A DNA stretch of 64,000 bases, from the NCBI GenBank assembly GCA_023412915.1, contig JAEZRE010000007.1, positions 26,281 through 90,280 on the forward strand, written 5' to 3'. The notes beneath the pieces are model-generated. The model worked only from the letters and a program-made list of their open reading frames with translations. It was not told the DNA's origin and made no database searches. The position numbers were made by a program, and so were the translations under genes. This DNA is from Bacillota bacterium (GTDB lineage Bacteria > Bacillota > Clostridia > Acetivibrionales > DTU013). How positions within the stretch are numbered: the first letter of the stretch is position 1; the number at the start of each line of letters is the position of its first letter. Positions 36,137-44,755 of this stretch are shown here, one piece after another.

Positions 36137-37972
36137 ATGATTGAAGGAAAAGTAAATAGAAAAGGGAATATCCTGATATACACCAGAATGCCCGTTGACG
36201 GCGAATATTCCGGACATCTGGCGTACAGCGCACATTTCGCCTGCAGTAACGACGGCAAAAACTACAGGGCACTGAACAATAATTATGGAATTCTATTTGC
36301 AGCCTCTACCATCACGCACAATAATTCGATATGCGAAAAGGCTTTGAAAAGCCCGTTCCTGTTTTATACAGCGGACGGGATTTTCGGTATAATTGCCGTC
36401 AGGATCAATGCCGATGGAAGCGACGATCAGGAGAGCAAGGGGAAACTTGTGCTGTGGACTTCGGAGGATCTGTTTCGGTTCAGGGAGATAGGCCTTGTCG
36501 ATCTGCACAGGGATGCTTTTGTACAGGAGGCCGTCTGCAGATACGATCAGTCCGCAGGTTCATATGTGATCGATTGGCGGGACTCCGACGGCTGCATTTT
36601 CAGGAACACGCTGTCCGACATAAACGACCCGGGCAGCGTGTCGCACGCCGAACCGGGCGACAGCTTCGCGTACGGCGATGCGGCGGATGCTCCCGAAGGC
36701 GCCGTTAACGGAAACGTACTGCAATTAGACGGCAGACTTTTCGACGAACTCATGCTTAAATGGATGCCGCTCGAGAATGTATCCGTCGAAGTCCCGGAAA
36801 TGATAACCGCAGCTTCGGCGGAGGATGTCCGTAAAGTACCGGCAGCAGCAGTCTACACGGACGGCTCGACCGCGCTGAAGCGGGTGGAATGGGATACAAG
36901 CGGAATAGACTTCGGTAAGCCGGGCATATATGAAATTTCCGGCATCGTGCTTCAGGAGGTTTATAAATTTCCGCTGGCTTCGGGCTATGCCGATCCGGAT
37001 ATTCTCAAGTGGAACGGCAGGTATTATTTCATAGCCACGAACGACAACCTGGATGATATCGGTTTATATGTGCGTGAGGCGGATACTGTTTCAGGTCTTT
37101 TTGAAAAAGGAGTAAAGGAATACCTTATCCTGGGTAAGGACGAAGAGAAAGGGTACGTTCAGACCTTTTGGGCGCCTGAATTTCACATGGTGGGAAATGA
37201 ACTCTACATTTTCTTTGCGGTCGGGGGCAAGATATGGGGACCGCAATCGCACGTAATGAAATTGAAAAAGAACGGCAGCATTATCGATCCCGGCAGTTGG
37301 GAAGAACCTGTCCGGGTAATAAAATCCGACGGCACCTTTCTCACAACAGAAGGCATTACACTGGATATGACATACTTTGAAGCAAATGAGAAATCCTATC
37401 TGATGTGGTCCTATCGTATTTGGACAACCGGTATAAGCTCCGCCGACGATTCCGGTTCCATGCTGTATATTGCGACTATAGACCCTGCCGAGCCATGGAG
37501 GCTCACGAGCGAGCCCGTTCTCATTTCAAGGCCGCTTTATGGCTGGGAAAATAACATGCGTACCATAAATAACGAAGGGCCTTACGCCATAGTGACGGAC
37601 GATAACGTATACGTCACCTATTCAGGAGGCGCGGCTGGAGGCTATACATATGTTCTCGGTCTGCTGTCCGCCGGAAAGGGAGACGATCTGCTGGAGCCGG
37701 ACAATTGGGTAAAGAGCGGCGCGCCCGTCCTGTCCTATTATTCTGTAAAGGGCGAGTATGGCCCCGGGCACAACACTTTTTATATCGACGAAAACAACGA
37801 TCTGATGATCGCCTATCATGCCCAGGAAGCCCTGAAAAGCAACCTTAGATGTACCGGTATACGGCGCGTGCATTTCAATATCAGGGGTATGCCCGTATTC
37901 GATATGTCCGCTGAACGTGATCTGAACCCGAAGCTTGCCGGAGTAACCACGAGGGTCAAAGTCAAAGAATAA
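36137..37972 (+). CDS. GH43-type protein with two propeller-like domains
   Basis: 611 residues. Residues 1-170 look like part of a propeller (HLAYSAHFACSNDGKNYRALNNNYGILFA, LVLWTSEDLFRFREI) without the usual catalytic motif at its start. Residues about 200-275 form an Ig-like linker (VPAAAVYTDGSTALKRVEW, DFGKPGIYEISG). From 276 a complete-looking GH43 domain begins with SGYADPDILKWNG (base Asp286 region) and continues with FWAPEFHMVGNELYIFF and YGPGHNTFYIDENND. The C-terminal domain is the likely catalyst, an arabinofuranosidase or xylosidase; the N-terminal one may bind sugar or be degenerate. No signal peptide. Confidence 0.82.
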   Translation: MIEGKVNRKGNILIYTRMPVDGEYSGHLAYSAHFACSNDGKNYRALNNNYGILFAASTITHNNSICEKALKSPFLFYTADGIFGIIAVRINADGSDDQESKGKLVLWTSEDLFRFREIGLVDLHRDAFVQEAVCRYDQSAGSYVIDWRDSDGCIFRNTLSDINDPGSVSHAEPGDSFAYGDAADAPEGAVNGNVLQLDGRLFDELMLKWMPLENVSVEVPEMITAASAEDVRKVPAAAVYTDGSTALKRVEWDTSGIDFGKPGIYEISGIVLQEVYKFPLASGYADPDILKWNGRYYFIATNDNLDDIGLYVREADTVSGLFEKGVKEYLILGKDEEKGYVQTFWAPEFHMVGNELYIFFAVGGKIWGPQSHVMKLKKNGSIIDPGSWEEPVRVIKSDGTFLTTEGITLDMTYFEANEKSYLMWSYRIWTTGISSADDSGSMLYIATIDPAEPWRLTSEPVLISRPLYGWENNMRTINNEGPYAIVTDDNVYVTYSGGAAGGYTYVLGLLSAGKGDDLLEPDNWVKSGAPVLSYYSVKGEYGPGHNTFYIDENNDLMIAYHAQEALKSNLRCTGIRRVHFNIRGMPVFDMSAERDLNPKLAGVTTRVKVKE

Positions 37973-37975
37973 TAA

Positions 37976-38182
37976 ACGGGGCGACTAACCGCGATTATTG
38001 CGGGGAAGGGCAAAAAAACAGCGATCAGTACATTATCAAGAGAAGATAATACATTGCTTCCCGATACGGAAAATGGGAAAATTGAAATTAAATTTCATTC
38101 CGATTCGGTCAGCAGGATGAGATATACGCTGCCCGGGCGCTTTCAGAGAAGCCGGGCTCTGGGGACAGTACATACTATATAA
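37976..38182 (+). other. open stretch between GH43 and GH5, possible gene remnant
   Basis: Part of a 240-nt gap. One forward frame stays open for about 68 codons (ends ...GTVHTI, TAA near 38180) and reads like a beta-strand fragment (NGKIEIKFHSDSVSRMRYTL). There is no plausible start or ribosome site, so I treat it as a possible decayed 3' end, not a gene. The GH5 ribosome site AGAAGGAG follows. Confidence 0.3.
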
Positions 38183-38212
38183 GCCACAATAAAAACAGAA
38201 GGAGTTTTTGAA

Positions 38213-39655
38213 ATGGACATGCTTCAGATCAGGAACGGAAAAATAATTGACGGGAGCGGGAAGCCCATCCAACTGCGCGGCACATGTGTCGGCGGCTGGA
38301 TGAACATGGAGAACTTCATAAACGGTTATCCCGGTTCTGAAGTCGGCGTACGCGCGGCTGTCGCGGAAGTTCTCGGCAGCGGCAGGGCTGAATTCTTTTT
38401 CGACCGGATGCTTGACAATATGCTGGGAGAAGAGGATATCAGGTTTTTGAAGGAGTGCGGCTCGACGGTCGTACGTCTGCCTTTGAATTACAGACATTTT
38501 GAGGACGATAAAAAGCCGTTTGAATACAAGGAATCGGGTTTTCAAAGATTGAACAGGGTACTCGGCTGGTGTGAAAAGTATGGCTTATATGCCATATTCG
38601 ACCTGCACGCCGTCCAGGGCTGGCAGAACACAGACTGGCATTGCGATAATGACAGCGCTCACGCTTTATTCTGGGAACATCCCCACTTCATTGACAGGTT
38701 TGTTGCGCTTTGGGAGGAATTTGCCCGGAGATACAAGGATAATCGCGCCGTGGCAGGGTACGACGTAATGAACGAGCCGCTCTGCAATGCTCCGAGGGGC
38801 AGATTCACGGACGTCGACAAGTACGGACGGAACTGGGAAAGAATAAATACTGTTTTCCATAGAGTCGTGGACGCTATCCGCAGGATAGATCCTCAGCACA
38901 TCATATTCCTTGAAGGAGATTATTTCGCCTCGTTGTTTGAAGGGTTCGAGGCTCCGTTTACGGGTAATCTTGCTTACAGCAGCCATAATTACACGGCTTC
39001 AGGCTTCGGACCGGGAGCATACCCAGGCGTGATCGGAGGAACGATGTGGGACAGGGACAGGCAGCTTAACGTCTTTTTGTCACATGAGGGTACAAAGTTC
39101 ACTCAAAAGCACAATGTGCCGCTTTGGGTCGGAGAATTCGGTTCGGTGTACAATGGCGCCGCATCCGAAAAGGAAGACAGGCTGTGCGCTCTGGACGATC
39201 AGATAGGGATATTCGAAACCTACGGAACCCACTGGACTACATGGACTTATAAGGATGTAGGGGTAATGGGCTGGACGATGCTCGACCCCGAATCGGATTA
39301 TATGCAGCTTGTAAAGCATGAGCTTGAAGCAAAGAGGCTTTTGGATACGGACCAGTGGATGGGCTGGCTGCCTGAAACACCCGCCAAGGAAATGGTCAGG
39401 AACCTTGCCGAGTACGCAAGAAAGACGATTGGCGATACAGAGATCGAGCCGGCCCCGGCATATGACTATTTGAAGCAGAGGGCTTTGTCCGGTTTCGTAG
39501 GCAGTCTGATGCAGCCGGCTTACGCCAAGCTGTTCAAGGGTATGTCGGAGGAAAGGCTTGACCGCGTCATGGATTCGTTTGCTTTGAAAAATTGCATAAA
39601 AAACACCGGATTGCTCGAGGTTGTAAAGAAGTATATGGCTTTCCCCGCGAAATAA
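38213..39655 (+). CDS. glycoside hydrolase family 5 (cellulase superfamily)
   Basis: 480 residues. Typical GH5 entry LRGTCVGGWMNMENFINGYPG, then TVVRLPLNYRHFEDD; acid/base Glu188 in GYDVMNEPL and nucleophile Glu308 in WVGEFGSVY. HNYTASGFGPGAYPG and TWTYKDVGVMGW complete the barrel; a helical C-terminal extension of about 80 residues follows. No signal peptide or carbohydrate-binding module, so it probably acts on imported oligosaccharides, for instance a beta-glucosidase, xyloglucanase or mannosidase-like exo-enzyme. It starts a new run after a 240-nt gap. Confidence 0.9.
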   Translation: MDMLQIRNGKIIDGSGKPIQLRGTCVGGWMNMENFINGYPGSEVGVRAAVAEVLGSGRAEFFFDRMLDNMLGEEDIRFLKECGSTVVRLPLNYRHFEDDKKPFEYKESGFQRLNRVLGWCEKYGLYAIFDLHAVQGWQNTDWHCDNDSAHALFWEHPHFIDRFVALWEEFARRYKDNRAVAGYDVMNEPLCNAPRGRFTDVDKYGRNWERINTVFHRVVDAIRRIDPQHIIFLEGDYFASLFEGFEAPFTGNLAYSSHNYTASGFGPGAYPGVIGGTMWDRDRQLNVFLSHEGTKFTQKHNVPLWVGEFGSVYNGAASEKEDRLCALDDQIGIFETYGTHWTTWTYKDVGVMGWTMLDPESDYMQLVKHELEAKRLLDTDQWMGWLPETPAKEMVRNLAEYARKTIGDTEIEPAPAYDYLKQRALSGFVGSLMQPAYAKLFKGMSEERLDRVMDSFALKNCIKNTGLLEVVKKYMAFPAK

Positions 39656-39697
39656 GGCACGTGCCAGGTAAATATTTTAATATAGGAGATGCATTAT

Positions 39698-40861
39698 ATG
39701 GCAAGGTTTGAAGATTTGTCGGCATTGTTGCAGCGATTCGTAAAAGAAGGTCCGGCCGGCTGCGGCTGCGCAGTCGCAAAGGATGGCAAGACCTTGTATG
39801 AGGGATATTTCGGGTATGCCGATCTTGAGAGCAAAAGGCCAGTTGCGGAAGATACCGTCTACCGCCTGTTTTCCATGACGAAGGTAATTATATGCACTGC
39901 TGCAATGATGCTTTTCGAAAGGGGTAAATTCCTGCTGAACGAGCCCCTGTATGAATATTTCCCCGAATACAGGGATACGCAGGTAGTCGAAACGGGACCG
40001 AGCGGCATGGTATATACTCGGAGGGCAAAGAACCCGATGCTAGTAAAGCATGCGTTTTCCATGGCGGTGGGTATGCCTTATTCTTACGGGGATTCACCGA
40101 CAGTTCGGGAGATGGCAGGAGTAAAGGACGAATTGCAGAAAAAGCATGGGAAATACGATATCGTGACCGAGGTCAAGGCTATGGGAAACGTTCCCATTGC
40201 ATTCGATCCCGGCACGCACTGGCTGTACGGCTATGGGCACGATATAGTCGCAGCCCTGATACAGGTGGTTTCGGGAAAAACCGTAGGACAGTTTTTACAG
40301 GATGAAATATTCGAACCCCTGGGAATGAAGGACACAGGCTACCGTTTTCGTGACGATATCGAAACGAGGCTGGTTTCTCATTACAAGAGGGATGAAAATG
40401 GCAATATGAAAAAGATCCCCGGATTTCTTGATGAATTTCATCAGCCGGACTCCATTTACGAGTCGGGAGGCGCCGGGCTGTATTCCACGGTAAACGATTA
40501 TCTGAAGTTTTCTCAAATGCTTGCCAACGGCGGCATTTACAATGGAACAAGGATCATAGGCAGAAAGACGATCGACCTGATGCGTTCAAACCAGCTTAAC
40601 GCGGAACAGCTCAAGGATTTCAACAACTCCTACCTCGCCGGCTACGGCTACGGTCTCGGAGTCAGAACTCTTATGAGCAATGCCGAAGGGCATTCCAACG
40701 GATCGGCCGGGGAATTCGGATGGACCGGTGCGCTTGGCACGTATGTATCGATAGACCCGAGCGAAGGTTTATCAATGGTTTATATGCATCAGATGGATCC
40801 GAACATGGAGGAATACCATCACTTGCGGGTCAGGGCTGTTGTCAACGGCTGCCTCGAGTAA
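39698..40861 (+). CDS. serine hydrolase, class C beta-lactamase/esterase EstB family
   Basis: 387 residues with the penicillin-recognising fold. Catalytic Ser59-x-x-Lys62 in FSMTK, a Tyr motif in WLYGYGHDI, and the third box in GHSNGSAGEFGWTGALGTYVSID. No signal peptide, so a cytoplasmic esterase acting on acylated sugars is more likely than a beta-lactamase. ATG 39698 has TAGGAG at correct distance (39683-39688); ATG 39689 overlaps it. It sits between the GH5 and FAD oxidoreductase genes. Confidence 0.88.
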   Translation: MARFEDLSALLQRFVKEGPAGCGCAVAKDGKTLYEGYFGYADLESKRPVAEDTVYRLFSMTKVIICTAAMMLFERGKFLLNEPLYEYFPEYRDTQVVETGPSGMVYTRRAKNPMLVKHAFSMAVGMPYSYGDSPTVREMAGVKDELQKKHGKYDIVTEVKAMGNVPIAFDPGTHWLYGYGHDIVAALIQVVSGKTVGQFLQDEIFEPLGMKDTGYRFRDDIETRLVSHYKRDENGNMKKIPGFLDEFHQPDSIYESGGAGLYSTVNDYLKFSQMLANGGIYNGTRIIGRKTIDLMRSNQLNAEQLKDFNNSYLAGYGYGLGVRTLMSNAEGHSNGSAGEFGWTGALGTYVSIDPSEGLSMVYMHQMDPNMEEYHHLRVRAVVNGCLE

Positions 40862-41002
40862 GTGCCGGGACTTTTTCAGGATACTTTCGGGTTATCTATA
40901 CAACATTTGCTTAAGGGTGGTATTTGGCACGCCGGAGGAAAGGAAGGAAAACCTCCTCTCGATTGTTGTCAAGCCCCGGATGGAGGAAAGGGAGAGACGG
41001 GT

Positions 41003-42403
41003 ATGAAATACTTTGAAGAACCGGCCAGGAAATTACCTGTCCGGGAATTTGACGTTATAGTGGCAGGAGGAGGAACCGCCGGCGTTGTCGCCGCTTTGGC
41101 TGCGGCGCGTCAGGGCGCAAGGACCGCGTTGATCGAAAGCAAGGGGTACCTTGGAGGAATAGTTGTCGAAGGAGGCACTGCCCTTCACAGCTTTTATAAC
41201 CTATGGAAGGCCTTCCCCGGAGTGGAAAAGCGTCAGGTGGTCAAAGGCATACCCCAGGAAATCATCGACAGGCTCGCTCAAAAGGGCGGCACTACAGGAC
41301 ATGCGGAAATGCTTATGGGCTATGACTACGATTCTGTATGTACGGTGATCGATACGGAAATCTACAAGCTGGTTGCGTTTGAAATGCTCGAGGAAGCCGG
41401 GGTCAGTATATTCGTAAATACCTTGCTGACAGGTGCGGTAATGGAGGGCACGCGTGTAAAGTGTGTGCTGACCGAAAGCCATTCCGGGAGAGAAGCATTA
41501 TTTGCAGCGTCCTTCGTAGACTGCACAGGCTATGGGGATCTTTGCGCACAGGCCGGGGCCGGCTTCACCGAGCCCAACGATTATATGGCGGCAAACAGCA
41601 TAGGTGTCGGCGGGGTAAATGTTGAGGAATATTACAGGTTTTTCAACCGGTGCGACGCATTGACCAACTACTGCGAGGGGATAAGAGACGGCAGGGATGG
41701 CAGGATTGTGCGGATTGACGGCAATTTGAGGAAGGCTTCGCCGGAATTTGCCGAGGAAGCGCAAAAGATCGGTATGTCCTCCGTCATTACCACACTCCAT
41801 GATGATTATTTCATGTTCCTGAAACTCAATTACAAGCTGCCCGTAAGTCCGACTGACCGGGATGGGGCGGCGCTTGCCGAGGTGGAACTCAAAAAACGCC
41901 AGTTCAAGGCAGTGGAACTGCTCCGTAAATACGTGCCCGGCTGCGAGCAGGCATTCATCGCCAGAACCAGCCCTTCGTTGTGCATAAGGCGCGGAAGGTG
42001 TATTAACTGCGATTACGACATCACCCTTGACGACGTATTGCAGGGAAGGCATTTCGAGGACGACGTTTTTACCTACGGCTTCCACGATTATGCGCCGCGG
42101 CTTCAGATCAGAAACGGCGGAACTTACGGCATCCCATACCGGGCTCTCAGGGTATCGGGCATTGACAACTTGCTGGCGGCGGGTATGATGATCACCTCCG
42201 ATCATGACGCTCATATGTCCACCCGGAACACCGTGTCCTGCATGGGTCAGGGGCAGGCGGCGGGAACAGCGGCGGCGATCTGCGCGGTCAAGGGTTATGG
42301 AACGCGTGAAGTGCCATTCAGCCTGCTGAAGGAAACACTTTTGAAGGATGGCGTATACCTGGAGGGCCAGCACCAAACCATTGAAAAGGAGACGAAAGTA
42401 TGA
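41003..42403 (+). CDS. FAD-dependent oxidoreductase (FAD_oxidored family)
   Basis: 466 residues with dinucleotide-binding motif DVIVAGGGTAGVVAALAAARQG near residues 14-35, an internal DCTGYGDLCAQAG flavin contact, and the C-terminal LLAAGMMITSDHDAHMSTRN...GQGQAAGTAAA typical of PF12831. Substrate unknown. Its 3' end overlaps the start of the second GH39 (ATGA), so both are probably made together, which hints at oxidation of a sugar or aglycone before or after cleavage. ATG 41003 is used because GGAAAGGGAGAG precedes it; the frame is open from 40862 but the 141-nt gap shows no other gene. Confidence 0.85.
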   Translation: MKYFEEPARKLPVREFDVIVAGGGTAGVVAALAAARQGARTALIESKGYLGGIVVEGGTALHSFYNLWKAFPGVEKRQVVKGIPQEIIDRLAQKGGTTGHAEMLMGYDYDSVCTVIDTEIYKLVAFEMLEEAGVSIFVNTLLTGAVMEGTRVKCVLTESHSGREALFAASFVDCTGYGDLCAQAGAGFTEPNDYMAANSIGVGGVNVEEYYRFFNRCDALTNYCEGIRDGRDGRIVRIDGNLRKASPEFAEEAQKIGMSSVITTLHDDYFMFLKLNYKLPVSPTDRDGAALAEVELKKRQFKAVELLRKYVPGCEQAFIARTSPSLCIRRGRCINCDYDITLDDVLQGRHFEDDVFTYGFHDYAPRLQIRNGGTYGIPYRALRVSGIDNLLAAGMMITSDHDAHMSTRNTVSCMGQGQAAGTAAAICAVKGYGTREVPFSLLKETLLKDGVYLEGQHQTIEKETKV

Positions 42404-43845
42404 AGGTTACTGTATCAGCCGACAAGACTTGCGGCAAAGTGAATAAATACTGGACGAAATGCGTCGGCAGCTGTCACGCGGCCACGGCGCTGAGAGAGGA
42501 CTGGCGCGGGCAGCTTCGGACCTGCCGCGAGGAATTCGGCTTCGAGTATGTGCGTTTTCACGGATTGCTGGACGACGATATGAGCGTATGCCTGAAAAGG
42601 GATGACGGTTCGCTTGAATATTCGTTCTTCAATATCGATTCAATATTCGACTTCCTGCTCGATATCGGAATGAAGCCTTTTATCGAGCTGAGCTTCATGC
42701 CGGAGGCGCTGGCTTCCGGCACAAAGACAGTGTTTCATTACCTGGGCAACATCACTCCCCCAAAGTCCTATGATGACTGGGGCAGGCTGATCGAAGCACT
42801 GGCCTCCCATCTGGTGCGGCGGTATGGCTTGGAAGAGGTGCGGAAATGGTTCTTTGAAGTATGGAACGAACCTAACCTGAAGGATTTTTTCTGGTCCGGT
42901 ACAATGGAGGAATACTTTGAACTTTACAAATACGCCGCGTTGGCCGTCAAGAGGGTCGACAGCGGGCTGGCTGTCGGCGGGCCGTCCACGGCGATCGACG
43001 CCTGGATACCGGAGTTTCGGGAGTTCTGCAGCAAAAACAACGTCCCGCTCGATTTTATCTCGACGCATCATTATCCCACGGATGCGGCGTTCGGCCTTGG
43101 ATTGAACATGGAAGAGCAGATGGCTCGTTCGGAGCGCGGCGTATTGAATAAAAGGGTAAGGAAAGCGTTGGAGGAGGCCGGTCCGCTCCCGTTGTACTAT
43201 ACGGAATGGAACTGTTCACCGAGCCCGCGCGACCCTTATCATGACTTCCCGTACAATGCGGCGTTTATTGTTAAAACGATCACGGATAACATGGGACTTG
43301 TAGATGTCTATTCTTTCTGGACTTTTTCAGATATATTCGAAGAGAGCGGTTTCAGCTCTGTTCCGTACCATGGCGGCTTCGGACTTATGAATATCCACGG
43401 GATACCGAAGCCTTCCTACAGAGCGTTCCAGATGTTATCGCGGCTGAACGGCGACAGGCTCGAAGTCTCAGCCGGTGAAGCGAGTCCCACGGTGGACTGC
43501 TTTGCCTCAAGGAATGGCAGGAATATCACGATCCTCGTATCGAACCATCAGGTTCCGCTTTCGCCGATACAGGCCGAAAAGGTCACGTTCGGTATCAAGG
43601 GCATAAAAGGCGTAGGTTCTGCGTCGCTCGAGCGCATCGACGAGCAGCACGCAAATCCCCAAAAAGCATGGGTTGAAATGGGAAGCCCGACGTATCTCGA
43701 CCGCGGGCAGATACAGACGCTTATGAAGGCGTCGGAGCTGACGAGCGAAGCTGTCGACTGGAGGAACGAAGTGGATGGTGTGACGATCGACCTCACAATA
43801 GAGCCTCATTCGGCGGTGGCCATCTCGCTGACCGTTGAGGAATAA
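42400..43845 (+). CDS. glycoside hydrolase family 39, beta-xylosidase-like (copy 2)
   Basis: 481 residues, no signal peptide. Acid/base Glu157 in FFEVWNEPNLKDFFW and nucleophile Glu269 in YYTEWNCSP. It shares FRFHG-like EYVRFHGLLDDD, SGTMEEYFELYKYAA and YSFWTFSDIFEE with the GH39 at 27111 and is a diverged paralogue. The C-terminal beta-sandwich ends with IDLTIEPHSAVAISL. Start overlaps the oxidoreductase stop by 4 nt. Likely a beta-xylosidase with a different chain or aglycone preference. Confidence 0.92.
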   Translation: MKVTVSADKTCGKVNKYWTKCVGSCHAATALREDWRGQLRTCREEFGFEYVRFHGLLDDDMSVCLKRDDGSLEYSFFNIDSIFDFLLDIGMKPFIELSFMPEALASGTKTVFHYLGNITPPKSYDDWGRLIEALASHLVRRYGLEEVRKWFFEVWNEPNLKDFFWSGTMEEYFELYKYAALAVKRVDSGLAVGGPSTAIDAWIPEFREFCSKNNVPLDFISTHHYPTDAAFGLGLNMEEQMARSERGVLNKRVRKALEEAGPLPLYYTEWNCSPSPRDPYHDFPYNAAFIVKTITDNMGLVDVYSFWTFSDIFEESGFSSVPYHGGFGLMNIHGIPKPSYRAFQMLSRLNGDRLEVSAGEASPTVDCFASRNGRNITILVSNHQVPLSPIQAEKVTFGIKGIKGVGSASLERIDEQHANPQKAWVEMGSPTYLDRGQIQTLMKASELTSEAVDWRNEVDGVTIDLTIEPHSAVAISLTVEE

Positions 43846-43887
43846 AGCCTCAGGACAGTAGGTGTATATGATGAAGGAGGCGCTGTA

Positions 43888-44721
43888 ATGAAGGAATACA
43901 AGAATATATCATATAAAAGGACTGAAAACAGGGAGCTGTATCTGGATGTTTTTATGCCGGAAGAAAAAAATCCCCCGCTGATAATGTGGATACACGGAGG
44001 CGGCTGGAAGGAACTGAACAGGACGTGGAATCTCGCAATGCCAATGCTGGAAAAAGGGTATGCGGTTGCGACGGTTGACTACAGATACTGTGACGAAGGA
44101 CAATTTCCAGCCCAGATGCTGGATCTGAAGGCTGCCTTGCTTTTTCTGAGGACCCATGCCGGACAATACGGATATGACGGTTCAAAGATAGCGGTATCTG
44201 GAGATTCCGCAGGTGCGCACCTGTGTACACTATTGGGTGTGTCCGCGGGAAACCGGGATTGGGAAACCGAAGAGGGGGATTACAGTGTGCAGGCCGTCGT
44301 CGACATGTGCGGACCGACAGACCTGCCGTTATCGTTCAAAGGCAGGGATGAGGATTTGAACAATGTCATAGCTGAACTGCTTGGAACCCCCGTTACTTCC
44401 AAGGCGGGACTGGGCCGTGCGGCTGCGGCGAGCCCTCTCGTCTATATAAACGGCAGCGAGCCGCCGTTTTTGATACTGCATGGGTCCGAGGATCCCGTGG
44501 TATCGCCAGGACAGTCGAGACTTCTGAGAAATGCCCTGGAAGAGGCGGGAGTGCCGGTAATGATGTATCTCATACCTGGAGCGGTGCATGCATTCGGGGG
44601 CAGGCTTGTAACTGACATTACTGCCGAATTCCTGGACTATTTCCTGAAAGGCGTCAAGACCGTCGATACGCCGGAGGTATTGAAATGCCACCATAGAGAT
44701 ATTCCATATTTCAAAAAATAA
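43888..44721 (+). CDS. alpha/beta hydrolase (BD-FAE/esterase-like)
   Basis: 277 residues. Oxyanion motif HGGGWKE near residues 36-42, nucleophile Ser107 in SGDSAGAHL, Asp in GSEDPVVSP and His in GAVHAFGG complete the catalytic triad. No signal peptide. This group includes bifunctional feruloyl and acetyl esterases of hemicellulose loci. Context supports deacylation of imported xylo-oligosaccharides; specificity is inference. AAGGAGGCGCTGTA precedes the ATG. Confidence 0.9.
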   Translation: MKEYKNISYKRTENRELYLDVFMPEEKNPPLIMWIHGGGWKELNRTWNLAMPMLEKGYAVATVDYRYCDEGQFPAQMLDLKAALLFLRTHAGQYGYDGSKIAVSGDSAGAHLCTLLGVSAGNRDWETEEGDYSVQAVVDMCGPTDLPLSFKGRDEDLNNVIAELLGTPVTSKAGLGRAAAASPLVYINGSEPPFLILHGSEDPVVSPGQSRLLRNALEEAGVPVMMYLIPGAVHAFGGRLVTDITAEFLDYFLKGVKTVDTPEVLKCHHRDIPYFKK

Positions 44722-44755
44722 GTAAGTAAAGCATTCAATGAAGGAGAAGTGAGCC

